Positions 43,801 through 55,171 are shown, numbered from the stretch's first letter. The stretch: 64,000 bases of DNA from Bacteroidetes bacterium ADurb.Bin145 (GCA_002070505.1 MWDJ01000003.1:78103-142102), one strand, 5' to 3'. Program-made: numbers and translations. Notes: generated by a model from the letters alone, not told the origin.

Positions 43801-44076
43801 CAATATTGTAAAGGCGCTTGCAAGTGCCGACATGGCATTTACCATTGCTGCAACCCTTGTTTCATTCCCTCCTGCAAAAAGTGTGAAGAACCTGGCCAAA
43901 ATCATAAATACCTGACTCCCCGGAGGATGACCTATTTCAAGTTTGTAAGACGAGGCTATGAATTCACCGCAATCCCATAAACTTGCAGTAGGCTCAATAG
44001 TCATCAGGTAAGTAAAGGCAGCTATGGCAAATACAAGCCAGCCGGTAATATTGTTAATGAACCTGTACTGTTTCAT
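40846..44076 (-). CDS. DUF2723 membrane protein, probable protein O-glycosyltransferase
   Basis: A 1076-residue polytopic protein. The first 60 residues carry the DUF2723 signature (TYLMTIEPTASLWDCGEFIA ... HPPGSQVFMILARFF), which places it with the TMEM260/GT117 group of glycosyltransferase-C enzymes; the Asp-Cys-Gly-Glu motif is at about 35-38. Some 14 hydrophobic segments follow. The C-terminal 300 residues are soluble and include tetratricopeptide-like helices (ALAAEGKKDKALEVLDRCMD, AYFAAGNNEKALKLTNDY). It probably transfers sugar from a lipid carrier to exported proteins; that activity is inferred from eukaryotic homologues. Confidence 0.85.
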   Translation of the reverse strand: MKQYRFINNITGWLVFAIAAFTYLMTIEPTASLWDCGEFIASSYKLEIGHPPGSQVFMILARFFTLFAGGNETRVAAMVNAMSALASAFTILFLFWTITHLARKILIKDENQFNVTRIAAIMCAGVVGSLAYTFSDSFWFSAVEGEVYATSSLFTAAVFWAVLKWEDNADSKHADKWIILIAYLMGLSIGVHLLNLLALPAIGLVYYFKKFDFSWKGFLVSIAVSFLILALLIWGIIPGLVKISSRFDLFFVNTLKLPHNSGMLVHFIIMAVLFVIAVRMTLNSENKIRNTVFALGALFLTGIWVVGSGFLNILVLIALAAFLWYVAGKNRILLNTVLTAVMVILIGYSSTAIILIRASANPPLNENNPRDPFSLLYYINREQYGDRPLFYGPYYNAPVLDYKDGKPVYVLEDNKKYVITHRELERVYDDRFLTLFPRMWSDQSDDHADIYKAWGGSKGIPLQVTNQSGEKSIVRKPRFSENLKFMFSYQFGYMYFRYFMWNFSGRQNDTQGTGGAINGNWITGIRFLDEPRTGTYDLPEDLRKDPSRNVYYMLPFLLGLIGMFFHLNTDNRNWFNVMLLFIMTGLAIVFYLNQYPNQPRERDYAYAGSFYFYAVWIGLGVLALFRGISLFTGERVAAPLAGIACFLAVPLIMGMQNWDDHDRSGRYLARDVAFNYLESCAPNSILFTNGDNDTFPLWYAQEVEGKRKDIRVCNLMLLNTDWYIEQMKQKMYESDPLPVSLPIKKYYDGINNQVFIVEKTKDPVDIKTIIDWILSENPATKVRISANEILDIIPTKTIRIPVDAAKVIESGTVRQEDSSKIVPYIDIKLKGNSILKSQLIILDILAHNDWKRPIYYVTGYHNDAFGLEEYFQLEGLAYRLIPVRSENKSWVDYGRIDTDILYENIMKKFVWGGANDRNVYIDYNHNRTLTVVRARLQYAKLAKALAAEGKKDKALEVLDRCMDVLPPENVKYDPYYPDLIEAYFAAGNNEKALKLTNDYCSYNYKHLDYYLSQSQYIISSAEYEIQSAIQYTSKVSTACMTYGARNLAEEIDKKLETYYRDYLKTRIPEDQLPVSD

Positions 44077-44201
44077 TTATAATCCAGTTTTATAAGGACC
44101 TTATGTGCCAGATCTGCTGACGAAAGTACTTATTTTTTTCTTACTGAATGAGTAAACCCTTGACTAACATTATTTGTTAATTTTGGACAGGATTTGATGA
44201 T

Positions 44202-47099
44202 ATGGGATACAGATCTCTATGGTTTTGCATTTTTTTTCTGGTTCCGTTTTCAGTTTCAGCTCAATATTATGAAACAGGACAGGATCCGGCTAACCTTAAG
44301 TGGCTGCAGATTAAAACCGACAGGTTCAGGATAATATACCCGGAAAAATATGGTATTAACGGGATTGAATTCGCCAGATCACTTGAACAGGCTTATAATG
44401 ATCTTTCTGTACTTTATCCGGTCAGCCGGGCCCGTATACCGGTCATAATCCATAATTATACAACCCAGTCAAATGGTTATGTCGCCTGGGCTCCAAGCCG
44501 GATGGAGATCTATCCTACCCCTGAACAAAATACAATTCCGCTTGATCCCAACAGGAGCCTGGCACTTCATGAGCTCACTCATGTTCTTCAGATGCAATCC
44601 CTCAACAAGGGATTTTCGCGATTCATGTCGGTTTTTTTCGGGCAGCAGTTCCCGGGTGCAATGGCAGCTCTTCTTCCTCTATGGTACCTTGAAGGAGATG
44701 CTGTTTTCGCTGAATCAGCTCTTTCAGGGGCCGGAAGAGCGAACTCAGCTTCTTTCCAGAAACAGCTTAAAGCAATATCTGTTGAGAAAGGAAAGGTTTA
44801 CAAATATGATAAGCTTGTCAATGGTTCTTTCAGGGATTATATCCCGGATCATTATCAGAGCGGATCGCAGGCAGTGGCAATGTCCCGTCTTAAATACGGT
44901 CAGGATGTCTGGAACAAGGCCTTGAATACTACTGCCAACCTGCCATTTCTTTTTGATCCTGTAAATATCAGCCTTTTAAAAAATACTGACAAAACAAAAA
45001 AAAGACTTTTCAAAGAGACATTTGACACACTTAATACTCTATGGAACGAAGAAATCAGGAATAATGGTTCACATCCATACAAATACCTGAACCCCGAAAA
45101 GAAGAAAAAATTCCTGAGCTACTATTCTCCTGTACCAGCCGGAGATAATAAAATAGCTGCGATCAGGACATCACTTTCAGATCCTCCTGTAATAGTATTG
45201 ATTGACACAGTCAACAGGTCAGAAAAGAAAATACATGTGCCTGGCATAATTTATCCATATTATCTGTCGGGGGCCCGCTCATTGCTTGTATGGGTTGAGG
45301 CCCAGACTGATCCAAGATGGGAAAACAGGAACTATTCAGTATTAAAAATGATGGATGTGAAGAGTGGCATCGTAAGACAGCTGACCTGGAAAACAAGACT
45401 CATGTCAGCATCTTTGTCACCTGACGGAAAGACCATAGCGGCTGTTGAGAATACTTCAGATAATCGCAATAATCTTATCTTATTTGATATTAAATCAAAC
45501 AAGATCACAAGATCAGTGCCGGCTCCCGGCAATGCCTCTCTCCAAAGGCCGCAATGGTCAGCTGACGGCTCGGAAATCACTGTTATTTCATTAACAGACA
45601 AGGGAGAAGGAATAATCTCATTCAGGCCTGAAAACCAGGCATGGAAAGTCTTCCTCGAAGAGAGCAGGGATGATTACCAGTCTTCATTCTTAAGAAACGA
45701 CAGCCTTTTTTTCGTAAGTTCAGAATCCGGAGTTGAAAATATCTTTGCCCTTTCACCGGAGAAAAAACTATCCCGCCTAACAAACTCACGATTCGGAGCA
45801 ACAGATGTGACAGTCAGTGGAAACAGGGTTCTTTTTTGTGATTATTCCTCATCGGGAAATGATATCTGTTCACTCAATCTTAAAAGTATACCGGGATATG
45901 ATCCGGGAAACAGAGATCGCCGGGCTTACCTGGTAGAAAATATCACTCTTCCTGAAAAAGGCGGGGTAGCCGGGCCGGTACAGAAAATATATCAACCTGT
46001 CAGATACTGGAAATGGCAGCATCTTTTCAGGTTCCACAGCTGGATGCCATTTTATGCCGATATAGAAGAATTACAGTCGGATCCTGCATCAGTCAGGCCG
46101 GGTTTTACACTGTTAAGCCAGAATAACTTAAGTACTCTGACAACAACCCTGGGATATGAATACACGAATAAAAAACACATATTTCACTCGAAGATAAAAT
46201 GGCAGGGATTGTATCCGGTAATTGAATCAAGTCTCGATTATGGCGATTATAATTATGTCTTCCGCACAAGATCCGGAGCGAAGCTTGAAGATCCAAAACC
46301 AATAAAACCTGAACTTGTTTTTTCAAATACCCTGTCCGTGCCTCTGACCTTCACAAATGGCAGGTTTTATCAGTTCTTTCAGCCTTCGGTATCAGCTAAT
46401 TACAGGAATCAATATATACTTTATATAAAGGGAGACACGATATACGATTATGGCCAGACAGAACTGGTGGCAAGATTGTATTTTGCAAACTTTCATAAAG
46501 CTGCTTTACGGGATATTTATCCCCGGTTTGCACATGTCTTTGATTTCAATTATTCATTTTATCCTTTTGACAAGGACATTTACGGTTCATTTCTGACACT
46601 TAGAACAGCTCTGTATTTCCCCGGGTTTTTCAGGAATAACGGCATTCGATTCCGGTATGAAGCTGATAAACAATATGTAGAGCAGATCTCAATGTGGAAC
46701 AGGATAAACTATCCGCGTGGTTATAAAAATCTTGCATCCGAGAATCTGCATTTTTTATCAGCTGATTATGTTACACCCCTTGCTTACCCTGATTTTAACC
46801 TGATGAGTCTTTTTTATCTTACAAGGATACGTGCAGATCTCTTTTACGATTATGCGAGTGGAACCGGTAATTATCACTTTGAACCCAACAACGCCGGGTC
46901 GCTTGTTCTCAAAAAATATAACGAGAGCAGAGAAACATTCAGTTCTTTCGGAATAGAATTATTAGCCGATTTTTATGTTCTCCGTTTTCCATATATGATA
47001 TCATCCGGTATTCAGGCCGCATGGATGCACGGTAACACATCTCCCTCCATTGAGTGGCTATTTAAAATGGATATAAACGGGATGAATATCGGAAGATAA
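44202..47099 (+). CDS. Surface metalloprotease-propeller-beta-barrel protein
   Basis: A 965-residue protein with a signal peptide (FFLVPFSVSAQ). Residues about 30-270 form a peptidase MA-like zinc protease with HELTH (123-127) and a downstream acidic ligand E164 (WYLEGDA). Residues about 300-610 resemble a TolB/DPP-IV beta propeller (LSPDGKTIAAVENTSDNRNN, WSADGSEITVISLTDKG). The last 330 residues are rich in alternating aromatic strands (YEYTNKKHIFHSKIKWQG and similar) and probably form an outer-membrane barrel. Such a fusion would tether a protease at the cell surface. TAATTTTG at 44178-44185 is a possible -7 box. Confidence 0.78.
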   Translation: MGYRSLWFCIFFLVPFSVSAQYYETGQDPANLKWLQIKTDRFRIIYPEKYGINGIEFARSLEQAYNDLSVLYPVSRARIPVIIHNYTTQSNGYVAWAPSRMEIYPTPEQNTIPLDPNRSLALHELTHVLQMQSLNKGFSRFMSVFFGQQFPGAMAALLPLWYLEGDAVFAESALSGAGRANSASFQKQLKAISVEKGKVYKYDKLVNGSFRDYIPDHYQSGSQAVAMSRLKYGQDVWNKALNTTANLPFLFDPVNISLLKNTDKTKKRLFKETFDTLNTLWNEEIRNNGSHPYKYLNPEKKKKFLSYYSPVPAGDNKIAAIRTSLSDPPVIVLIDTVNRSEKKIHVPGIIYPYYLSGARSLLVWVEAQTDPRWENRNYSVLKMMDVKSGIVRQLTWKTRLMSASLSPDGKTIAAVENTSDNRNNLILFDIKSNKITRSVPAPGNASLQRPQWSADGSEITVISLTDKGEGIISFRPENQAWKVFLEESRDDYQSSFLRNDSLFFVSSESGVENIFALSPEKKLSRLTNSRFGATDVTVSGNRVLFCDYSSSGNDICSLNLKSIPGYDPGNRDRRAYLVENITLPEKGGVAGPVQKIYQPVRYWKWQHLFRFHSWMPFYADIEELQSDPASVRPGFTLLSQNNLSTLTTTLGYEYTNKKHIFHSKIKWQGLYPVIESSLDYGDYNYVFRTRSGAKLEDPKPIKPELVFSNTLSVPLTFTNGRFYQFFQPSVSANYRNQYILYIKGDTIYDYGQTELVARLYFANFHKAALRDIYPRFAHVFDFNYSFYPFDKDIYGSFLTLRTALYFPGFFRNNGIRFRYEADKQYVEQISMWNRINYPRGYKNLASENLHFLSADYVTPLAYPDFNLMSLFYLTRIRADLFYDYASGTGNYHFEPNNAGSLVLKKYNESRETFSSFGIELLADFYVLRFPYMISSGIQAAWMHGNTSPSIEWLFKMDINGMNIGR

Positions 47100-47118
47100 G
47101 GGCTGCACTAAAAAGATA

Positions 47119-48537
47119 TCAGTCACGGAGTGCCCGTGCCGTTCCTTTAATCAGTTCCCAGGCCTTTTTAACATGTTCAAGGGTTACATTCGTCTGGCCT
47201 GTAACCATTCTTAAAGTGTATTTCCCGTCCAGGACCGTATGTGACAGATAGATCTTGCCGGAATCATTTAAACGATGGTTGAGTATCTCGTTAAGACTAT
47301 TCCGGGTCATTTCATCGGTTCCCTCAGGCGCATATCTGAAACAAACAACATTGATTACAACAGGTGCAAGTACTTCAAAATCTTTCTCCTGCAGGATCAT
47401 ATCCTTAAGTTCGGCTGCGAACCTTATATGCTGACGGATCCTGTCCTGAAGGCCTTCCATTCCGAATGACCTTATCACGCTCCATAGTTTCAGAGCTCTG
47501 AATCGTCTTCCCAGCGGTATTCCCCAATCGCGGTAATCATTCACTTTACCCCTGGTCCTGGTCTTGAGGTATTCCGGTAATATTTCAAAAGTCTTTATCA
47601 GAAGATTGGCATCCTTAATGAAGAATGCCGTACAATCGAAGTTGGTGAACATCCATTTATGAGGATTGAAGAGAAAGCTGTCGACATGTTCCTTTCCCTC
47701 AATCATCCACCGGAATTCTGGCAGTATCAGGGCGGTGCCGGCCATTGCAGCATCAACATGAAGCCAGATTTTGTTTTTCGCGCAAACTGATCCTATAGCC
47801 TTTAACGGATCGACGGCTGTCGTACCTGTTGTTCCTATTGTGGCAATGACACAGCATGGCAGATAACCGCTTTCAATATCTTTCTCTATAGCTTTTTCAA
47901 GAAGAACAGGATCCATTGAAAAGTCTTTCCTGACAGGTATCTTAACAAGGTTGCTTTTGCCGATGCCGCTTATTTTTACTCCCTTTTCGACTGAAGAATG
48001 AGCCTGTTCAGAGCAATATACCCTGAGGTTACCTGCAGAGGCGGCTCCCGTTTCATTGATCCGGAACCCTGTTACTTTCTCTCTTGCAGTCAGGATGGCA
48101 GCAAGAGTGCCGGCCGAGGCTGAATCCTGTATGACACCTTCAAAGTAACCAGGCAGTCCGATCATATCACGCAACCATACCATCATTTTTTCTTCCAGTT
48201 CGGCTGCAGCCGGGGATGTTTCCCAGTTCATGCACTGTGCTCCGATTGTGGAGATAATCATTTCTGCAAGGATTGAAGGAGGGCTGCTGTTTGCCGGGAA
48301 GTATGCAAAGAAATTAGGGCTTTGCCAGTGGGTTATACCGGGCATGATTATCTCATCGAGATCTTTTACAAGATCTTCAAAAGGTTGTGCTTTTAACGGG
48401 GGTCTTTCAGGTAATTTTTTTAATATTTCACCCGGTTTACTCTGGGATTTTACAGGATAATTCTCGACATTCTCAAGATAATGAGCCATCCATTCGACAA
48501 GCTCATGTGCATGTTTCCGGAATTCATCAGGTGTCAT
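47119..48537 (-). CDS. Aromatic-L-amino-acid decarboxylase-like enzyme (group II PLP decarboxylase)
   Basis: A 472-residue PLP enzyme with HVDAAMAGTALILPE (PLP-binding Asp), SFLFNPHKWMFTNFDCTAFF (Schiff-base Lys in NPHKW), and the N-terminal THWQSPNFFAYFPANSS motif of the aromatic amino acid decarboxylase group. It would decarboxylate tryptophan, phenylalanine or DOPA-like substrates. Its length matches the family's usual 470-480. It stands next to atpC, 11 bases away on the same strand, but functional linkage is unlikely. Confidence 0.88.
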   Translation of the reverse strand: MTPDEFRKHAHELVEWMAHYLENVENYPVKSQSKPGEILKKLPERPPLKAQPFEDLVKDLDEIIMPGITHWQSPNFFAYFPANSSPPSILAEMIISTIGAQCMNWETSPAAAELEEKMMVWLRDMIGLPGYFEGVIQDSASAGTLAAILTAREKVTGFRINETGAASAGNLRVYCSEQAHSSVEKGVKISGIGKSNLVKIPVRKDFSMDPVLLEKAIEKDIESGYLPCCVIATIGTTGTTAVDPLKAIGSVCAKNKIWLHVDAAMAGTALILPEFRWMIEGKEHVDSFLFNPHKWMFTNFDCTAFFIKDANLLIKTFEILPEYLKTRTRGKVNDYRDWGIPLGRRFRALKLWSVIRSFGMEGLQDRIRQHIRFAAELKDMILQEKDFEVLAPVVINVVCFRYAPEGTDEMTRNSLNEILNHRLNDSGKIYLSHTVLDGKYTLRMVTGQTNVTLEHVKKAWELIKGTARALRD

Positions 48538-48547
48538 GATAAATCAG

Positions 48548-48793
48548 TTAGATTACTGATTCTGAAAGGAGGATTATCTTATTCTGTTTTACTTCTATTA
48601 CTCCCTCCTGGATCTCATATCTTATTTCATTGTTTGTCTGATCAACAATGATAACGGGGCCTTTTTCAAGAGTGGAAATTATCGGAGCATGGTCTTTTAA
48701 CACCTGGAATGATCCTTTCTTTCCAGGAACTCTTATTGACTTAATATCACCCTCATATACTTTCCTGTCGGGAGTGATGATCTCTATTTTCAT
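48548..48793 (-). CDS. atpC: F-type ATP synthase epsilon subunit (short form)
   Basis: An 81-residue protein with the beta-sandwich N-terminal domain of epsilon (MKIEIITPDRKVYEGDIKSI; KKGSFQVLKDHAPIISTLE). It lacks the C-terminal helical hairpin, about 50 residues, which in many bacteria blocks hydrolysis. It is separated by 10 bases from atpD. Confidence 0.9.
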   Translation of the reverse strand: MKIEIITPDRKVYEGDIKSIRVPGKKGSFQVLKDHAPIISTLEKGPVIIVDQTNNEIRYEIQEGVIEVKQNKIILLSESVI

Positions 48794-48803
48794 CCCTGAT
48801 TAT

Positions 48804-50381
<1,578 letters not shown>

Positions 50382-50509
50382 TCAATTATAAGATGAAACG
50401 ACATAAAGATCATTTTTTTTTTATTACTGACCAAATTCCTCTTGACTTATAATTGATATTAATTTATCTTTATTAATTGTATTATAATGTTTTATCTAAA
50501 AATAAATCT

Positions 50510-51088
50510 ATGAAGAAATTTTACTCTTTTGTTTTACTCCTGGTTTTAGTTTATCCTTCCATAAATGCTCAGTTTACGAAGGCAGGGGGCGGACTGGCTT
50601 ATGGTTCGGGTTTTTACTTTAATGATGAGAAATATTCCGATTACAGAAGCGGTCATATAGCTGTATCTTTTAAAGGAATCTATGAAATAACCCTGCCGAT
50701 TCATATTTCTCCCTCCTTTACTGTCTTTTACCCCAATATCACTAAAGCCGAAAATTACCGAAGCAGTATTTTCTCAATGATGTTTGACGTGAACGGCCAT
50801 TATGTATTTAATTCCCTTGACCGTTTTGAATTTTATGGGCTGGCCGGTCTTAATATTCTTCTAGCCCGGGAAAAAAGTAAATCTCCGGGTTTTGCTACAT
50901 TTAAACAAAATGATAATGCTTTAGGATTAAATGTCGGGGCAGGAACCTATATTAAAATTTCTGATCAGTTTGATGCTTATGTTGAAGCAAAGTACATTAT
51001 AAGCAGATATGATCAGTTCATGCTGAATGCTGGAGTGCTCGTCAACATAGACTGGCTTATCAAACACGAGAAAAAGATACTGAATTAG
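50510..51088 (+). CDS. Outer-membrane beta-barrel protein (porin-like), function unknown
   Basis: The start is set at 50510 (MKKFYSFVLLLVLVYPSINA), which yields a signal peptide; the product is 192 residues. The mature part alternates hydrophobic and polar residues with aromatic strand ends (YGSGFYFNDEKYSDYRSG, GHYVFNSLDRFEFYGLAGLN), as in 8-stranded outer-membrane barrels of the DUF-type porin family. Its stop overlaps that of the polyprenyl synthetase by 4 bases. It separates atpDC from the rest of the ATP synthase genes. Confidence 0.7.
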   Translation: MKKFYSFVLLLVLVYPSINAQFTKAGGGLAYGSGFYFNDEKYSDYRSGHIAVSFKGIYEITLPIHISPSFTVFYPNITKAENYRSSIFSMMFDVNGHYVFNSLDRFEFYGLAGLNILLAREKSKSPGFATFKQNDNALGLNVGAGTYIKISDQFDAYVEAKYIISRYDQFMLNAGVLVNIDWLIKHEKKILN

Positions 51089-52059
51089 TAGCTGCGTCCT
51101 ATTAGAGAGCCGGCAAGGCCTGTCAGCTCTTTTTTCCTTTTTTCGTCAACATTCACTTTCCCGAGGCATTCAAATGCCTTGTCAATAAAATCATTTGCAA
51201 GGGATTCAGATATCCCCCTTATATTGAGCTGATCATATAATTCCATTACTTTCCGGATCTTTGGTTCCGGATCCATTTCTTGTCCTGAAAACAATATCTG
51301 AAGTTGTTTCCTGATCTCACCGGTTGACAGTTCCATTGCTTTGATAAACGGAAATGTTTTCTTATTGGAAACAATATCTCCGCCCTGGGTTTTGCCAAAT
51401 ATTTTGGTGTCGCCCCAGGCATCAAGGATATCATCCTGAATCTGAAAAGCAAGCCCCATATTTCTTCCAAAATCATAAAGGAGATCTGCGTCCTTGTCAC
51501 TGCTTCCTCCAATCAGTGCACCTATTCTGACAGAAGCAGCCAGTAGGGCGGCTGTCTTCAATTCGATCATCCTGAGGTATTCTTTCTCAGTTACAATTAC
51601 GGATTTTTCATAATCTATATCGAGCTGCTGGCCTACACAGACTTCAATTGCAGCTTTATTGAATATCCTGAAGATCCTGAGGAAGATGTTACCTGGGGCA
51701 AGCATGAAGCATTCATTTGCTATGAACGACATAACATCTCCTGATAGCACAGCCTGGTTTATGTCCCATTTGGTATGAACTGTCGGAAATCCTCTTCTGA
51801 CCGGAGCTTTATCCATTATATCATCGTGGACAAGGGTGAAATTATGAAATACTTCAAGTCCGGCTGCCGGGAAAAGCGCATCATCAATTTTATCATTGAA
51901 CAGATTGCAGGCCATCAGTGCCAGAATCGGCCTGATCCTTTTGCCTCCTAAAGAAAGTATGTATTTAACAGGATCTATAAGTCTTGAAGCTTCCGTATTA
52001 TACGAAAGATTTATCAGGGTTTTATCGACGATATCCCGTAGTTCAGATGGATTATACAT
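51085..52059 (-). CDS. Polyprenyl diphosphate synthase
   Basis: A 324-residue trans-prenyltransferase with GGKRIRPILAL and both aspartate motifs: the first is DDIMD (HNFTLVHDDIMD, with a two-residue spacing) and the second is DDILD (FQIQDDILDAWGD). It elongates isoprenyl diphosphates, perhaps to octaprenyl or geranylgeranyl chains for quinones or cell-wall lipid carriers; product length cannot be read from the sequence. It follows atpG by 7 bases, so it is probably co-transcribed with the ATP synthase genes. Confidence 0.9.
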   Translation of the reverse strand: MYNPSELRDIVDKTLINLSYNTEASRLIDPVKYILSLGGKRIRPILALMACNLFNDKIDDALFPAAGLEVFHNFTLVHDDIMDKAPVRRGFPTVHTKWDINQAVLSGDVMSFIANECFMLAPGNIFLRIFRIFNKAAIEVCVGQQLDIDYEKSVIVTEKEYLRMIELKTAALLAASVRIGALIGGSSDKDADLLYDFGRNMGLAFQIQDDILDAWGDTKIFGKTQGGDIVSNKKTFPFIKAMELSTGEIRKQLQILFSGQEMDPEPKIRKVMELYDQLNIRGISESLANDFIDKAFECLGKVNVDEKRKKELTGLAGSLIGRSY

Positions 52060-52066
52060 AATCTTT

Positions 52067-52951
52067 TCAGCCTTTCAGGGCTTCGGCACCGCTGACCACT
52101 TCAAGGATCTGATTCGTAATTGCAGCCTGCCTTGCCTTATTATACTGTAACGTCAGATCGCGGATCATTGTAGTGGCATTATCAGTAGCCTTATGCATAG
52201 CAGTCATCCTGGCTCCATGCTCTGCAACAAAAGAGTCAAGAACTGCTTTATAGAACTGAATTTTAAGTGATTTGGGGATCAGTTCCTTTATGATTTCCTC
52301 TTTACCGGGTTCGCAGATATAATCTGTAGCCTGGAATTTCTTATTATCAGATTTACCGGTGCTGACCGGAAGGAAAGTCTCATCAGTCAGATACTGAACA
52401 GCTGCATTCTTAAACTGGTTGTATACAATTTCAACCCGGTCATATTCTCCGGCGACGAAACTATTCATTATTTCTTCAGCGACAGTAACGCAATTTTCAA
52501 AACTGAGATTATTGAAAAGTGTATTTTTCTCAGGAAGCATTTTGATATTCAGCCTCCTGAAATAATCAAAACCTTTTTTCCCAATTGTCAGCAAAGTTAT
52601 GTTACCCTTGTCAAACTGATCAGGGTATTTTTCTACGATAACCCTTTTAGTCTCTTTGATCACATTTGAATTGAATGCACCGCAAAGGCCCCTGTTGGAA
52701 GTAATAACTACCAGAAGTATTTTTTCGGGTTCTGAATTCCTCCCAAAAACACTTTCTACATCCGACTCGCCAAGGCTTTGGTTCAGGCCTGTCAGTATCT
52801 CCTGTAATTTCGAAACATATGGTTTCAGCTGCACAATTTTATCCTGAGCTTTTCTCAGTTTGGCAGCAGAAACCATTTTCATAGCCGATGTAATCTGTCT
52901 TGTTGATTTGACAGAACTAATCCGTATCCTTATAGCTTTTAAATTCGCCAT
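52067..52951 (-). CDS. atpG: F-type ATP synthase gamma subunit
   Basis: A 294-residue gamma subunit with the N-terminal helix MANLKAIRIRISSVKSTRQI TSAMKMVSAAKLRKAQ-type signature and the C-terminal helix ending NKARQAAITNQILEVVSGAEAL. It forms the rotating shaft in the alpha-beta hexamer. Located 34 bases after atpA. Confidence 0.96.
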   Translation of the reverse strand: MANLKAIRIRISSVKSTRQITSAMKMVSAAKLRKAQDKIVQLKPYVSKLQEILTGLNQSLGESDVESVFGRNSEPEKILLVVITSNRGLCGAFNSNVIKETKRVIVEKYPDQFDKGNITLLTIGKKGFDYFRRLNIKMLPEKNTLFNNLSFENCVTVAEEIMNSFVAGEYDRVEIVYNQFKNAAVQYLTDETFLPVSTGKSDNKKFQATDYICEPGKEEIIKELIPKSLKIQFYKAVLDSFVAEHGARMTAMHKATDNATTMIRDLTLQYNKARQAAITNQILEVVSGAEALKG

Positions 52952-52985
52952 ATCAATTCCGATGCTTCAGGTACAAAGATCCGGG

Positions 52986-54569
52986 TTATTGAGGTTTATA
53001 TTTAGATACCAGTTCGGCAGCAACTTTTTCAAGGATCCTTGTAATATCGTTTGTAAGGATACCATCGCGAAGATTATCAAGAATATCCCTGTGCTTAAGG
53101 TCAAGGTATTCAAGATATTCTTTTTCGAATTCCTTAACTTTGTTTACCGGGATATCTTTCAGCAAAGCCATTGTGCCGCAATAAATTATAGCAATCTGTT
53201 TTTCAACCGGCATTGGCAGATACTGCCCCTGTTTAAGTATCTCAACGTTTTTGGATCCTTTGTTGAGAATTGCCAATGTAGTGGCATCAAGATCTGAACC
53301 GAATTTTGAAAATGCTTCAAGTTCCCTGTATTGTGCCTGGTCAACTTTAAGTGTTCCGGCAATTTTTTTCATTGATTTTATCTGGGCATTCCCCCCTACT
53401 CTTGACACGGAGATGCCAACGTTAATAGCAGGGCGGACTCCTGAATTGAAAAGGCTGGATTCAAGGAAGATCTGTCCGTCTGTAATTGATATTACATTTG
53501 TCGGTATATAGGCGGCCACATCACCTGCCTGGGTCTCAATAATAGGAAGTGCTGTCAGAGATCCTCCGCCTTTTACCATATGCCTGATAGATTCAGGCAG
53601 ATCATTCATTTGCTGTGCCACTTCATCAGATTCTATGATCTTGGCCGCTCTTTCAAGAAGACGTGAATGCAGGTAAAAAACATCGCCGGGGTATGCTTCT
53701 CTTCCCGGTGGTCTGCGAAGCAGCAGGGATACCTCACGGTACGAAACTGCCTGTTTGGAAAGGTCATCATAAATAATGAGAGCATCCCGGCCTGTATCCC
53801 TGAAGAATTCTCCGATGGCAGCACCGGCAAAAGGTGCATAGAATTGTGCCGCAGCAGGATCAGAAGCAGTAGCAAGTACGATCACTGTATACTTCATTGC
53901 ACCATGTTCTTCAAGGATTTTCGCAATATTGGCAACAGTTGATCCTTTTTGGCCGACAGCAACATAGACACAGTAAACCGGTTTCCCTTTCTCGTAATTA
54001 CTGCGCTGATTTATTATCGTATCTATAGCAATTGCTGTTTTTCCTGTCTGCCTGTCGCCGATAATCAGTTCTCTTTGTCCTCTCCCGATAGGTATCATGG
54101 CATCAATTGCTTTAATACCTGTTTGCAGAGGTTGTTTAACAGGCTGACGGAATATTACACCAGGGGCTTTTCTTTCAAATGGCATAATATACAGCTTACC
54201 TTCAACGGGGCCTTTTCCGTCAAGGGGCTGACCGGTAGGTGAAATAACCCTTCCAAGAAGACCTTCCCCCACTCCTATGGATGCAATACGTCCTGTACGT
54301 TTGACTATGTCACCCTCATTAATTTCTTCCGTCGGACCGAGAAGAACAGCTCCGATATTATCTTCCTCAAGGTTGAGGACTATTGCTTCTATTCCGTTTT
54401 CAAATTCCAACAATTCATTTGATTCTGCATTTGAAAGTCCGTATATACGGGCTATTCCATCACCAACCTGAAGGACGGTTCCAACCTCTTCCAGTTCAGC
54501 ACCTGTCTGTATCCCTTCAAGTTGCTGCCGGAGAATTCCGGATACTTCTGCCGGTTTAATATTTGCCAT
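52986..54569 (-). CDS. atpA: F-type ATP synthase alpha subunit
   Basis: A 527-residue alpha subunit with Walker A GDRQTGKT (about 172-179), the N-terminal beta-barrel and the conserved [20 protein letters not shown] segment near 372. It carries the non-catalytic nucleotide sites. Located 39 bases after atpH. Confidence 0.97.
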   Translation of the reverse strand: MANIKPAEVSGILRQQLEGIQTGAELEEVGTVLQVGDGIARIYGLSNAESNELLEFENGIEAIVLNLEEDNIGAVLLGPTEEINEGDIVKRTGRIASIGVGEGLLGRVISPTGQPLDGKGPVEGKLYIMPFERKAPGVIFRQPVKQPLQTGIKAIDAMIPIGRGQRELIIGDRQTGKTAIAIDTIINQRSNYEKGKPVYCVYVAVGQKGSTVANIAKILEEHGAMKYTVIVLATASDPAAAQFYAPFAGAAIGEFFRDTGRDALIIYDDLSKQAVSYREVSLLLRRPPGREAYPGDVFYLHSRLLERAAKIIESDEVAQQMNDLPESIRHMVKGGGSLTALPIIETQAGDVAAYIPTNVISITDGQIFLESSLFNSGVRPAINVGISVSRVGGNAQIKSMKKIAGTLKVDQAQYRELEAFSKFGSDLDATTLAILNKGSKNVEILKQGQYLPMPVEKQIAIIYCGTMALLKDIPVNKVKEFEKEYLEYLDLKHRDILDNLRDGILTNDITRILEKVAAELVSKYKPQ

Positions 54570-54608
54570 GATACTCCTCTTAAAATTCTGTTTTTGAATA
54601 TTATTCTA

Positions 54609-55157
54609 TCAATCTGTCAGCGTTTTTGCCAACAGTTCTTTCTTTATTTTATTCAATTTAGTTCTGATGCTTGCATCGATATATTTATCTTCAATGCGTA
54701 ACATAAATCCTCCTATAATATTATCATCTACTATTTCCTTTAATTCTACTTTCGTCTTAAAGGAATCGGAGATAAAATCTGCGATCTGTTTCTTTATTTT
54801 TTCATCCACTTTAACAGCCGTGGTCAGTATTGTTTCAGTTATTCCCTTGTGTTCCTTGGTCTGGCTGATGAATACCCTTGCAATAGCAGGCAGGTAGCTC
54901 TCTCTGCCGTTTTTAACAACCAGGTCGATCAGGGACAGGGTTAATGCATCAAGGTTTTCACCAAGCGTATTATGTATGATCTTTGTTTTTTTCGAAGGTA
55001 GAATAATAGGACTCGCTATCAGTTCTCTGAATTCAGGGATAGCTGAAATTTCTGAAATAAGGATCATATCCCTGTAGATCCTGTCCAGAATATTTTTATT
55101 GAGAGCGGAAAGGAAAAGAGCCCTGGAGTAACGTACTGATATTTTGCTTTCGTTCAT
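54609..55157 (-). CDS. atpH: F-type ATP synthase delta subunit
   Basis: A 182-residue subunit with the N-terminal six-helix bundle (SKISVRYSRALFLSALNKN) and the family's C-terminal GGFMLRIEDKYIDASIRTKL segment. It links F1 to the peripheral stalk. 14 bases after atpF. Confidence 0.93.
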   Translation of the reverse strand: MNESKISVRYSRALFLSALNKNILDRIYRDMILISEISAIPEFRELIASPIILPSKKTKIIHNTLGENLDALTLSLIDLVVKNGRESYLPAIARVFISQTKEHKGITETILTTAVKVDEKIKKQIADFISDSFKTKVELKEIVDDNIIGGFMLRIEDKYIDASIRTKLNKIKKELLAKTLTD

Positions 55158-55171
55158 TTCAGTTGTTCCCT

